Shown in pieces: positions 49,497-64,000 of a DNA stretch of 64,000 nucleotides. Source of the DNA: Megamerina dolium. Taxonomy: Eukaryota > Arthropoda > Insecta > Diptera > Megamerinidae. The stretch is from positions 44,925,321 to 44,989,320 of the forward strand of contig OY978529.1 in the NCBI GenBank assembly GCA_963854835.1. Direction: 5' to 3'. The position numbers and the translations under genes are program-made. The notes under the pieces are model-generated. The model saw nothing but the letters and a program-made list of their open reading frames with translations, was not told the DNA's origin and did not search any database. The stretch's first letter is position 1, and each line of letters starts with the position of its first letter.

Positions 49497-50869
49497 AATA
49501 CACTTAATTATTAATATTATTAATAATTAATTATTAGTGTGTAATATCATCTTAACATGTTTCCAGTTATTTACAATTTTTTATACGCTTTTACACGAAA
49601 ATAAATCAATTAATTTCCATTTTATTTCGGTTAGAAGAATAAAATGTGTAGCCACATTCATTACAGAAGGAATAAAAAACATATTACTGGTTGACAACTT
49701 CAACTTTATGCAAAATTTATCATAAAATATATTCACCATAAAATAAGAATAAAAATAAATTACATATTTATTCATTTGTTGATGATTATAATTATAAATT
49801 ATTGTATGATGATAATTATAAACGTAAATAGCCATCGCAAAATAAACTTCCAATAAAATGGTCATAAATCCAACTCTGCTACAAATTTATTTTGTCAGAA
49901 CACACATACATATACTATTAATACGAAATCATTAGCATTCATATAAAAGGACTAAAAATGGACGAATTATTGGACTATATTGTGTTCACATACATAGGTA
50001 CTTGTTAATTAAATAAAGAAAAAACAAAAACTGAAAATTTCAACAAGTCATGCGAATTATAATTTATGCTACAATACTAATAAAAGATTTCTAAGAAAAG
50101 AACTTCTAAATCAAATATGCGAATTGATAAATTTCTACATACTGGACTTATTAGTATTCTCAATCCCGGTGACCGCATTTTTTTTTTAATGAAGGAAGGC
50201 GACAAAGAATGTTAAGCTGTTTAAACTATTTGAACAGTTCAAAGAAATAGAAATTTTCAAATAATTTTACTTGTTTATATTATTCGATATATTGGCCATC
50301 AGTTCAAATCAGACTAAAAAAATCTTAAATATTGAAATATCAATTAAATACGATTTTAATAGCAGAATAATACGGAATATAAGTCCAAAATTTTTTACTG
50401 TACAATATTACTTCTTCAATTTTCGAGAAATGTTGTTTAAAAATTTAATAAGTAAAAATGCAATTATACAAAACCATTGATTACTTGATTGGTTTAATTT
50501 TTTGGTTTTAATTTTTAGAATAACACGTTCGCAAAAGCACTATTTGTATAATTAGAGATGGTCCTTCAACTAGAATAAATTCAAAAAGAATTTATTTAAT
50601 TGTTTTCGTAAAATTGCGATATTACTTATGCAAATCCCTGAAATATCGGGAACAGCAAAAGTCCCGAAAATTGGAAACCCAATACATGTGACTCGTTGCA
50701 TGCCAAAATGGCGTAAATATTTATTTGCATTTAAATCTTTATCGAAAGCATAAAACATAACATAAGCCATGAACTAAATTCATACATATAATGAATGTTC
50801 ACTACTTACATTGTTGGTATAAAGCAATTAATAGCGAAATTGAAATTTTTTATAAAAATATATTTTCAT
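49497..50869. other. Very AT-rich intron-like stretch
   Basis: No gene or repeat family is recognised. Confidence 0.65.
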
Positions 50870-51960
50870 TACCAAACCATTCATTGATAGATTTGTTCAC
50901 ATTTTTGTAAAAGGCGTTAGGCTGCTCCGTAACTGCATGTCCCGTCGATGAAAAGAATTTGCAATCAGATGGAGGTGATGAGTAAATCGCATGGAGCCGT
51001 ATTCCCAGCTAAGCGCTTCTACCGTTTTCATTGCCGGTGTTGCTCAGTGTGATCTTTATATTTTCCCATTTTTTTAATATGTTCATAAATTCAGCGGATC
51101 TTCGTCAGGCAATTTTTTGACCTTCTTCTTCTTCTTATGTGGCCATAACAACCGATGATCGCTTTAGTTCGAACATATAATGCGACCCTAGTCTTCTCTG
51201 TTCTTCGCTTGCTGGCGCCAATTAGATATTCCAAGAGCCGTCAGGTTACCTATCACTTAGTCCTTCCAACAGAGGTTTGGTCTTCCTCTTCTTCTGCGTC
51301 CTTTTTTTACCATCAAGAGAGTTTTGCAGAGTTCAAAACAAATGGTAGACAAACGGTGCAAGGTCCGGACTATGGATGCATCAAAACTTCCCAACCAAAG
51401 TCTGTCAATTTATTCCGAGTCATCAAAGATGTGTGTGGCCACTAGCATTGATGTAATACAACACTTTTTCTGTTAGCCAATGTGTCTTCGCTCTTTTTTT
51501 TATTGCTTTCTTCAATCGGTCGAATTATGCACAGTAGAGGACCGAATTGGACGTTTCAGCAGAGTATAGCAGCTCATAATGAACAATACCCATTCAATCA
51601 CACCATACAGTCAGCATCACCTTGTTTGTCGTCAATCCAGGCTTTGAAATCATTTGTGATGGACTATTGTCCTTCCACCATTTTTCCATTTTTCCATTTT
51701 CTCATTTTTCATCACCCCTAATACGTAATTCACTTAAAAAATGTTTTGAATTCGTTGCGTTTAAGCAGTGCTTCACTGAAGGTAATGCTGTCAATCAAAT
51801 TTATTTGGCAATTTAGCGTCTCCATCGACTTTTTTAGTGAGCCGATTAATTCGAAGTGCTTTTTTGACAATGAATTTTCCACAACAGAATCTAGCAAACC
51901 ACTTCTGGCTCCGTAGTTCACTCATAGCATTTTCACCGTACACTTTACAAATTTTTCGGC
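50870..51960 (-). pseudogene. Mariner-type transposase relic, antisense, split by RTE-like LINE
   Basis: On the minus strand the N-terminal end reads KFVKCTVKM (VYGENA-type helix) near 51940, followed by a diverged WFARF segment. Then near 51500-51660 come SKPGLTTNKVMLTVWCD and MGIVHYELLYSAETSNS, the WWDxxGIIHYELL landmark of mariner. The C-terminal end near 50880-50990 reads SSPPSDCKFFSSTGHAVTEQ and NKSINEWFGNE. The RTE-like fragment 51125-51310 interrupts it. All parts carry stops or frameshifts. Confidence 0.68.
51125..51310 (-). mobile_element. 3' end of an RTE-like LINE, antisense, inside a mariner relic
   Basis: The stretch from CTTCTTATGTGGCCATAACAACCGATGATCG to GGTCTTCCTCTTCTTCTGCGTCC is the reverse complement of the LINE tail and the GRRRRGRPNLRW coding region. 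Mariner-type antisense sequence lies on both sides (50870-51120 and 51330-51960). Confidence 0.7.
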
Positions 51961-54460
51961 AAATTTCATAATTTTATATGAACAAAACGTATGAGTATGT
52001 GCATACCAGCAAGCAACTCCATATATGGGTATATTTGTGCACTTGTAGGTAAATAAGCATGATAATATCTGCTTTACTAAATTTCCAAATATTATATATC
52101 GATCGCTTTATCAATGGCAATGAATTCAATGGTAGCATTCATTTTCAATCATCCTAAAAGTAGACTATGAATATATTTTTCATTCGTACCTATTCGACAA
52201 CGTATTTTAAAATAAAATATATTGTTTATGCTATCCATACGAATGTATGTATATGGTGTATATATGTACATAGTTTATGGTCCTCTTAGCAAGTGAAGCG
52301 TTTAAGTTATTCAGTGAAAAGTTTATTTTCCATTTATTTTAGTTAAAGCTAAAACTTGTTGGAATTTTATATGTATGGGTATTCTTAAAAAAAAAAAATA
52401 TATATATATATATATTTTTTACATTTTCCTTGAATATTTATTTCATTTTATTTTATTTATTTGTATGATGTTCATGTTCGTTGACCACGCGATGCACGCA
52501 ATTTTGTCGTCAAATCAAAACTTTATATCACGTAGCTGTTGCTTTTTCTTAGCTACATTTTATAGCGATTTATTTTATTTTTATACTTTATAAATATTTT
52601 TTATAGTATATGTACGGATAGCATACTTTTAAGCAATTTACCAAGAACATATTTAAACCGTGTGCAGAAGAAGCAAGCAAGTTGTCATTTTCCTTTTTTT
52701 AATTTTTCACATTTTTGTTGTTGTTTTTATTATTATTATTATTTTTTTTTTTTTTTTTGCATTATTATGTATTATTATTGCAGCTACTGATGTTGTTGGT
52801 GTGTACCGCTACTGTGTACCGCCACTTGAGATAATTTAATTCTCGCTCGTTTGACATATTTTCACTTTTTTAAACGATGAAGATGACAATGAAGATGACG
52901 GAGACGATGTCGACGATGACGGAGACGACGACGACGACAACAATCATGATGATACCAGACGCTGCTACCTTAGGCGCCTTTAAGTATTTTCTTATTGTGC
53001 ACCCATTGTTGTTGTTGTTGTTGTTGCTTGTCTTGAGCCACCTCAACTTTATTTTGGCAGCTCATTTCATGTGTTTTTTTTTTATTTTTACTTTCTTTAC
53101 GTTTATCAAAAAGTTTATTTAAAGATAACATACTTTTAGGCGCTGTTTAATGTATAACGTACACGCACTAGTGAATGTTAAACAAATACATACATGTTGT
53201 TATGTATTGCACGCATCATTGCTACAAGAGCGGTAGTGATAAAGCATTATTTGTATGTACTCGTTCATAAAGGAGAGGAAACAAAAAGTGCCATAAGAAA
53301 ATTTTCATAGTACTCTTGGCTGGGTGTTAAAATTTTGTTTTTCACTTTTTTATTTCTTCTTTGAGAGCTCAGATGACAGCAGAATGAACATTGGGGTTGT
53401 GACGCTGAACGAAGTTATTCGCATCTTATTTGACATATTTTTTTTGTGGTTTTTTATTTATATTATTATTTCATATATAGCAGAGAAAAAATTTCTCCAA
53501 TGATGTCTTTGTATTTCACTCTTTTTCTATTTTTGTGCATTACTGAAACGATTGCTTGGTATAATGACCAACGCACTAGCTTACGTGCTTATTCATCACC
53601 TTACCCCTTGTATTTACGTATACATTTTTTTTTTCTCTTTTTTAGGCCATTACCGGTTATGACCACTTTAGCACGCATAAGACACCACCCACATTGTTCT
53701 ATTTTTTGAATTGTATTTGAATCGCACATTCGGTCATGTCACACAAGCCTGCTTCTCCCTCATGATACTACTGAACCAGTGAGTTCAGACATGCAAGACA
53801 GTAGTCGTTTTGTCCTTGACATAATTTACATTTTGCACTTGTTCGCTTACACTCGCAATGCGTAATCGCTATCTTAATCCCAATATTATTGTACTTTATA
53901 CTGGCAATTCATTTAATTGAATATGATTAGACTTACTTTAATACAAACGCAAAAAACACAGAAGGACACATAAATAGTGAATGATAAATACAAAAAAGAA
54001 AAAAGAAATAGGTAAGCAAAACAAAAGAGAAAATATAATAATCCAGTAAATATGGTGGCCGGGACAAGTGAGCTCATTTGTCACCATTAAAGTCAGTGTC
54101 ATCCAAGCGAACATATCGTACAATATTGTATCGCTTGAACGCGTCAATGTGTAGGATATGTAGGAGCAAAACAAAATTACGTAAATTAAATTATTCTGAG
54201 TAAGGTGGTTTGGGTTTTTTTTTTTTGTACAACGATTTGGGAATATCTGTGGAAATTTGCCATTTTAGCGAAAAAAATAAACTCATAAAATGTTATTTGC
54301 CTCAACGTCATATTAAGAGGTACACCCAACGCTACTAAACTTGGAAGAAATGTACCAGATCACCCTTTATATACGTGTACTAAACAAAAATATACTTAAC
54401 GAAGCATTCACTTTACTTCATTAACGTTAACGACAACTTTGTATATATTTGAAGTATATT
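51961..54460. other. Intron-like stretch with simple repeats
   Basis: It includes the GAY repeat at 52875, a (TTG)n at 53007-53026 and several T runs. No gene is seen. Confidence 0.65.
52875..52956. repeat. Imperfect GAY-type trinucleotide repeat
   Basis: GATGAAGATGACAATGAAG.. through GACGACGACGACGAC. On the + strand the main ORF frame here reads Met/Thr repeats. No flanking coding sequence supports an exon. Confidence 0.85.
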
Positions 54461-54760
54461 TACTTAGTTATGTGGCCATTAAATCCAACACCAAATGTGT
54501 CCGATTTGAGCATGCTTCTCCATCTATCTCTGCTCTTCGCTAGCAGGCAGCAGTTGGAGAGTTCAAGACCTGACACGTTCTCCAGTACTTGTTTTCTACA
54601 CCTAAGGTTAGGTATTTGTTCTTTGCGTCATCCTCCAGCGGCTTCTGAATAACAACGTCTGGCTCGACTTCACCTAGCCAATGTAACCACTAGATTTTGA
54701 TGTGTTTTACTTACCTACTTTCTTCTGTGGTCATTGCAACCGAAAATCTATTGATCTCAT
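54461..54760 (-). mobile_element. Two abutting antisense RTE-like LINE 3' ends
   Basis: 54461-54680 starts CTTAGTTATGTGGCCATTA and continues through the reverse complement of the NWRQLA and GRPNLRW coding region. A second, very short 3' tip, CTTACCTACTTTCTTCTGTGGTCATTGCAACCGAAAATC, follows at about 54708-54760. The coding part is diverged and broken. Confidence 0.65.
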
Positions 54761-58949
<4,189 letters not shown>

Positions 58950-59156
58950 CATGCCATGTTGGATTGTAATTTTTTGTGGTTGTTCTTCTGTGAGTTGTTC
59001 ACCTTTAAAATTTTCGATCGCTGTTGTTATCGTTGCTGGTGTCACCGCTACAACCTCTAATGCTGTTGCCGGTATTTGTGCTGTTGTTGATGTTGTGCTG
59101 GTAATGTCATTTTCCGCCATCATCTTTTCCAATGCTTTTGTCGCATATATCAGCAT
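58950..59156 (-). CDS. Candidate minus-strand coding exon (69 codons), unidentified
   Basis: Read on the minus strand from 59156, the frame has 69 codons before a possible donor ATG|GTATTG (phase 0). Unspliced it would run to a TAA at 58914. An in-frame stop lies upstream at 59181-59183. Alternative starts are the MM pair at residues 12-13. The peptide is acidic and Thr/Ala-rich (for example [16 protein letters not shown]), with a charged end ([18 protein letters not shown]). Codon use resembles the exon at 5563, and the local composition is less AT-rich than its surroundings. It matches no mobile-element protein I know. It may be the first exon of an antisense gene nested in the intron. The other strand is also open here (a hydrophobic frame), which I take as the shadow. 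Function unknown. Confidence 0.4.
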
Positions 59157-59844
59157 TTTTAGAACAAAAAACCGAATGGATTACTGAACACCGATTAAAA
59201 ACAGGGATACAACTCGCCTTCCATAAAGGTGGCACCAAAATCCAGACAGTGCGCGCCACGTAATTTTCTGGGGTAGACATTGACTTTGCACATATTTTTG
59301 CAATTATTTTATTTTCACGTGTTGTGCTACAATGAAATAAAATAAAATAATATCTTATGTTGTTGTTCATATAAGTTTTCAGTGTTCAAGTTTTGCAGCA
59401 GCCTAAACTTCATTTCAAAAAAGTTCTCAAACACGATTTCTGCCACTGCATTCAAGCTTTGAACATGCACACAGTGCTTCGATCCCCTACAGCAAAGAGG
59501 GCATAAATCGAAAGAGGAAACTAAATGCCGTTATATTTATAAAATTCAGCTTACTGGTCTGACAAAGAAAAAATGTTTTCTAACTCGACCGACTTGAATT
59601 TGGTCATTAAAATAGTATAGCTAACACTCACCGGAAAAAGGCAAGAATTATGCTAATAAATACTCTTATCAGCAGGAACATCACTTTATTTTTTATATGA
59701 TTCACAGCCTCAAAATTAAGAGCAGATCTCCAACTACTATTTCTCAAAATAACACTACAATGTCTGCAAATTCAAGCTAATGAAATATCTTGGGAACAGC
59801 TCTGTTTCTCCTCTTAGTAAAACAAACAGGAACTTTATTTTTAT

Positions 59845-59895
59845 ACTGAATACTTATGGGCCCGTTACAACCGAAAATCGATTTAGGCATTTTAT
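59845..59895 (-). mobile_element. Short antisense RTE-like LINE 3' tip
   Basis: TTATGGGCCCGTTACAACCGAAAATCGATTTAGGCAT resembles the reverse complement of the LINE tail. Only about 45 bases match, and what follows is unrelated. Confidence 0.4.
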
Positions 59896-60179
59896 GCGAG
59901 GTGCGGTTTGATTTTTCATTGGGGGAAGTTTTTATGTGGTGGCTCCCAAGCCCAACGTACAACCTCTAACCAAGCAGGTTTTCACCACTCACTTTAGCCA
60001 CCTCCCAGCGGGTGCCAGGAAGACATTGCCTGATGGTCGCCACGTAGAGGACCCCTATTAAAAATGAAGGTGACATCACATAGCAAGCAGAACTAACTAT
60101 ATGATGGCACCATCATTATAGAGTGAAGGTGCCATCACATATTGCAGAAAACACTACATGAATAATACTGAATAATAAT
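59896..60179. repeat. Unclassified GC-richer block
   Basis: GTGGTGGCTCCCAAGCCC to CGCCACGTAGAGGACCCC resembles a repeat leader. It also has two near-identical GAAGGTG(A/C)CATCACATA phrases (60066 and 60124), suggesting a short tandem duplication. Not identified. Confidence 0.4.
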
Positions 60180-60700
60180 TAATATTTTGTCGGGAATCCT
60201 TTTTGCTTTCAAACAGCTCCACATCGTATTTGCATTGATTGCGTAAGGTTTCGTCATCGCTCTACTGAGATCGCGCATCAGGCGTCCATCACTTTTTAAA
60301 AAAAATTGTCCGAATTCGTATTGTATTGTGTATTCACAACATTTTTAACGTCGCTCCAGAAATACGATGCGTTGTTTTACATTACATTCTCCAATACGTC
60401 AATGTCATATTCATACTTCCGACAATGCGATGAATTTGGCGAAGGCCATTCCACGAAAAACATCCTCAAACAAAAATAGATCCGCCGCCATGTTTAACTA
60501 TTGGCGAAGATAATTTAAGAGATCAAGTTAATTGCTTTCTGGGCGCTTGACGTATAGTCTGCCATGTGGATGAATGCGATTGATCTTTTTCAAGTCTGTC
60601 CACAGAACATATTTTCATTGGTTTGTCGTCCAAGTAATATATCTTTTACCAAACTTAATGTGCCATTTTCTGTGAGTCATTTTTACCATTAGCTTCTTGT
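60180..60700 (-). pseudogene. Tc1-type transposase relic, antisense
   Basis: On the minus strand it reads HRKWHIKFGKRYITWTTNQ and KYVLWTD, the conserved WKNVLWTDE start of the Tc1 catalytic domain. Then come HGRLYVKRPES, a diverged PTVKHGGG-like segment (NMAAD) and FRGMAFAKFIALSE (the WNGLGPIHRI region). Stops and frameshifts are frequent. It is distinct from the mariner relics. No inverted repeats were found. Confidence 0.62.
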
Positions 60701-63052
60701 ATGAGACTCATACGAGATGTACAGCTTCAATTAGAGATTTTTGTCTCAATTTCTGTTTATTTTATATTTATAAAACTATATGAATTTAGGATTATACTGG
60801 CATAGCGTAATATTTAAAGCAATAAATCACATTTATGAAATTAACTAAATGAAACGCTATGAAATTATTTTCATTTACGGTCTTTCCACATTTTTATTTC
60901 ATCATCATAATTTGAATAATAATATTAACATATCACCAGCACATGTCACAATATTCATATACGAGTACACACACACACACACACTTTCATTTAGCATGAA
61001 AATCGAAATGAATATGCATACAAAGTGTATGCACTTTAGTAAATTTGTCATATGACATGAGTTTCGAATACGATATGAGACAAATGGTTATCAATAAAAT
61101 GCAGCAATGCAATCAATATATCAATATAGTGTTGTACGATATGTGTATGCAGTGAGTGACGAGTTCAAGCATTTTCTCTGTATGGATGCACACAACAACT
61201 GGGCAAATACGTCAATGTAGACTTCTCAAATGATATTCATTTTCTATCTGTCATCGATTTAAATGTTACTGCTGCTATCGCTGTTGATATCATATAAGGT
61301 ATAAGGTATGCACCAGCAGCAATTTCAATAATATATATAGCCAATCAGTACGCATCAATAACAATTGCTGCCTTGTATCTGATAACTGAATTATGTAAAC
61401 GTGTACATATTCATTGGAACAAGTAAAACTATATATATATATGTGTGTTGCTTATGTAGTGACGTGTGACACTACATAACCATGTGTTTAAATTTTAATA
61501 AACTCTTTAATATGTGAATTATGAATGACTATAAATAAATCTATTTTATAATCGAATTGATTTCGAATAATACTCGTACATACATACACCAACCAACATC
61601 ATCATCATCATCATCATCATCATCGCCATCGCCATCAACCAAATTGTCATCAACATTATCAACATCATTGTTGCCGTCACCGATTAATTAATGAACTCAT
61701 TAAAATGCCATAATAAGACGGTAGCCGACTCCTACTCACTCACTTTTACCAACAGTGAAATATCCATACATACATAAATACTTATCGTATTTATCGTAGC
61801 GTACATATTGAACATGCTGTGATAGTAAAATTGTTTGTTGTTCATTTGATGCCTTTTCTTCAGCTGTTCATTGAATTTGAGCATATCTTAATATGCCATA
61901 GATACCATTTTAAGCACCTTATTGCCTTTGCTTCCCGTACTAGTTGTGCTACCATTAAATGCTCATTAGTCTTAACGGATTATTTATCATAAAGTACACC
62001 TGAGACATTTATTATCAATTTACCATGACGCTTTGCATATTTTTACGTACATACGTACATCAACATATTAAGAACACCACAAGAATGCGAATAGAGCGTC
62101 ACCGTCTTAGCGTATAATGTGAGGCGATAATACGCCTATATATATGTATGATATACTTTATAGTGTATTGTTCCCAAAAAGTAAACGGAATTCATATAGA
62201 TGTATTGTACAATATTTAAAATGAAATTTCTTTGTTTATTCTTGTAAATATATTTCATCTTCTTCAAGGTTATACTCATTCGATACAATGCACTTATGTC
62301 AATATTCTTTCATTCCTCGAAACAGTCCAAAAGTGATCCAAAAGAGATATCCTTGAACAATATGAGTGAAGAATATTGATTGCATAAATTTAGCAAACAA
62401 TTCACTTTACTTTTTGGGCACAGTAGTAGTACTTAGTACTCGCGATTATGGTGTACGTGAAATGGCATAATTAAGAATATCTCTCTCTATCTATTTCTCT
62501 TTCAATTCTAATCTTCCGTAAATGGAATATTGAAATTTGTGGAGCAAAATTACATTGAAATTTATTTAAGTAATAATACTTATTCATTAAAAGGATATTA
62601 AGGCACAATAGAAAATACGCTCAGTCTTTAAAATTGGTTGAGTGAGTTGAGTGGGTTGGTTAATTTGGTTACACAAAAGTATTTGGAAAACAAAACCATT
62701 GGCTTGTAGTGAATGAAGTAATTATGTATTAGAGGAATTTATCATTCCTCTCCTCTCCAGCTGTTGTTTTTGTCATCTTTGTCATCGTTAACATCTTTGT
62801 CTTCGTTGACATCTTTATTTTGATTAGATAATTGTAACTACTTGGAGAAATGGTCGGAAATGTAAAAAACGATATATATTTTTGCTCAAATCTCATCTCT
62901 GGAGTAGATTAAAATGTGTCGGTCCAGCATGATCAGAACCGCTACAGTACGACAGACTCCAGACCGCTAACTAAAAATCCAGTGTTACTAATTTAATTGA
63001 ATTAATAATAAATGAAATGAAGCTTCAATATAAGACACCATTTAGAATGACT
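60701..63052. other. Intron-like stretch
   Basis: It holds (CA)n and (ATC)n repeats and two TACGAGTA-type words. No gene is seen. Confidence 0.65.
61597..61637. repeat. (ATC)n microsatellite with GCC variants
   Basis: About ten ATC units, then ATCGCC repeats. No coding context. Confidence 0.92.
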
Positions 63053-63054
63053 TA

Positions 63055-64000
63055 CCAAGTGTACAAGCTTAAATCCGATGTTTTTTTGGTCAAAGTATTC
63101 AAAGTATTTGCCCTCACTAGCTATACATTTTTCCCATCTCTCGGGCAATTTGTGTATACAATGCCAAAAGAATTCCTCATTTTTCGAGGCAAACCACTCG
63201 TCAAGCCATTTTCCGACGTCTTCATACGAATCGAAGTGCTTTTCGGCGAGCGCGTGACCCATCGACGAAAACAAGTGATACTCAGAAGGTGCCAAGTCTG
63301 GTAAATAAGCGGGGTGAGATAGCATCTCCCAATTGAGTGTGTGCAAGTAGTTTTGCTGCTGATCCCACCAAACGCACAGCATCGTCTTGCGTCCAAAGCG
63401 ATTTGGTCTTGGAGAAGAAGTTGCTGGTTGGCCGGGATCGACCCACGATTTTTTTCGTTTAGAATTCTCAAAGTATATCCACTTTTCAACGCAAGTCACC
63501 ACAAGATGCAGGAACGACGTCCTTTTTTGTTCAAGCAAGCAAGATTTCGCATGTGTTTTGGCGTCGCTCCATCTGCCTATCGTTCAATTGATGAGGTACC
63601 CATTTTCCAAATTTTTGAACCTTCCCCATGGCTCGTAAATGTATCTAAATGGCTTGTTGAGTAACACTTAACTGTTCGGCAAGCATTTTTTGCGATTGGG
63701 TGTCGTCCTCAGCCAAAAGAGCCTGCAAATCATGGCCCTCAACTTTTCTGGGTCTATTTTCACGCTTCTTGTCACTCAAGTCAAAATGGCCTTCTTTGAA
63801 CCAACGAAACCAGTCTCTGCAAGTGGTTTCCGATAGCGCACTGTCTCGACAAGCATTCGATGCGACTCAGCAGCAGATTTCTTCAAATTGAAGCAAAAAA
63901 TTAGAGCTTCCCGCATATGCTCTTTTTCTGGTACGAAACTAGATATGATTATACGAGGAAAAATGTATGTTGTTGTATGAAATCACTGATGATGTTTACT
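63055..64000 (-). mobile_element. Mariner element (mauritiana-like), partial at window end
   Basis: The transposon 3' inverted repeat lies at 63055-63082 (CCAAGTGTACAAGC...), preceded by TA at 63053-63054, as expected for mariner target choice. Its pattern resembles mauritiana-subfamily ends. The transposase fills 63085-63940, and the other inverted repeat must lie beyond 64000. Sequence below 63053 is host flank. Confidence 0.82.
63085..63940 (-). pseudogene. Mauritiana-type mariner transposase, internally deleted and catalytically dead
   Basis: The N-terminal part reads VPEKEHMREALIFCFNLKKS, then with one break TTCRDWFRWFKEGHFDLSDK, RPRKVEGHDLQALLAEDD and KMLAEQLSVTQQA, covering the first helix-turn-helix and linker. 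The catalytic part has VTCVEKWIYFENSKRKKSW, where the family has Asp in VTGDEKW, so the first catalytic Asp is Val. At about 63345 CVWWDQ is joined to LNWEMLSHPAYLPDLAPSEY. A deletion of roughly 65 codons removes the second Asp (HDNAPSH region). The third Asp is Glu (PSEYHLF). The frame runs past the normal end (GKYFE) through the inverted repeat to a stop at 63002. Confidence 0.85.

Noticed and set aside
52877..53122. Met/Thr-rich 81-codon frame
   Set aside because: It is the GAY trinucleotide repeat followed by a T-rich stretch, with no splice sites or conserved domain.
58951..59187. Hydrophobic + strand frame
   Set aside because: It lies opposite the minus-strand candidate exon; Val/Ala/Ile richness is what the complement of Thr/Ala codons gives.

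Overview
The window looks like AT-rich, repeat-dense DNA from a higher fly (Diptera, Brachycera). A tephritid fruit fly is my best guess, and it is an inference from repeat style and composition, not from a recognised gene. There is no bacterial or viral gene organisation: no operons, ribosomal or tRNA genes, CRISPR or phage genes. Almost all long open frames are either pieces of transposable elements or artefacts of simple repeats.

Only one host exon is convincing: a 137-codon, Ser/Thr/Asn-rich first coding exon on the + strand at 5563-5974, ending at an AG|GTGAGT donor. I could not name the gene. If it reads on to the right, the remaining 58 kb is probably one long first intron. Two further host exon candidates are weaker: a minus-strand 69-codon stretch at 58950-59156 and a 101-nt + strand stretch at 21641-21741 whose phase fits the first exon.

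Transposon remains fill the rest. (1) An RTE-like LINE family, whose 3' tail is repeated AAGT, appears in about ten places on both strands; the best copy is 7614-8743, with an 8-bp target duplication. (2) A second LINE family at 35176-36761 has a nearly open reverse-transcriptase frame, broken by two TGA codons, and is flanked by an unusual 49-bp direct repeat. (3) A jockey-like family with (CAA)n tails occurs at 32523-33676 and 46193-47294, both with clear target duplications. (4) Fragments of LINEs carrying RNase H and a zinc-knuckle tail lie at 2549-3450 and 18190-19975. (5) Tc1/mariner relics lie at 7085, 29308, 46085, 50870, 60180 and 63055. (6) A tRNA-derived SINE family has three copies (29474, 33712, 42982). 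(7) Three MITE-like families are present.

Many insertions are nested, so their order can be read. A SINE and an RTE LINE sit inside a mariner-type element (29308-31068). A jockey-like LINE sits inside another mariner relic (46178-47309). An RTE fragment sits inside a third (50870-51960). One MITE sits inside another (15856-16611). A 609-bp MITE at 43612-44221 still carries what looks like the first coding exon and splice donor of its autonomous parent.

Between these lie long stretches of intron-like sequence with microsatellites, including TA arrays at 22879, 37271 and 55774. A short word, TACGAGTA/TACTCGTA, recurs far more often than composition predicts.
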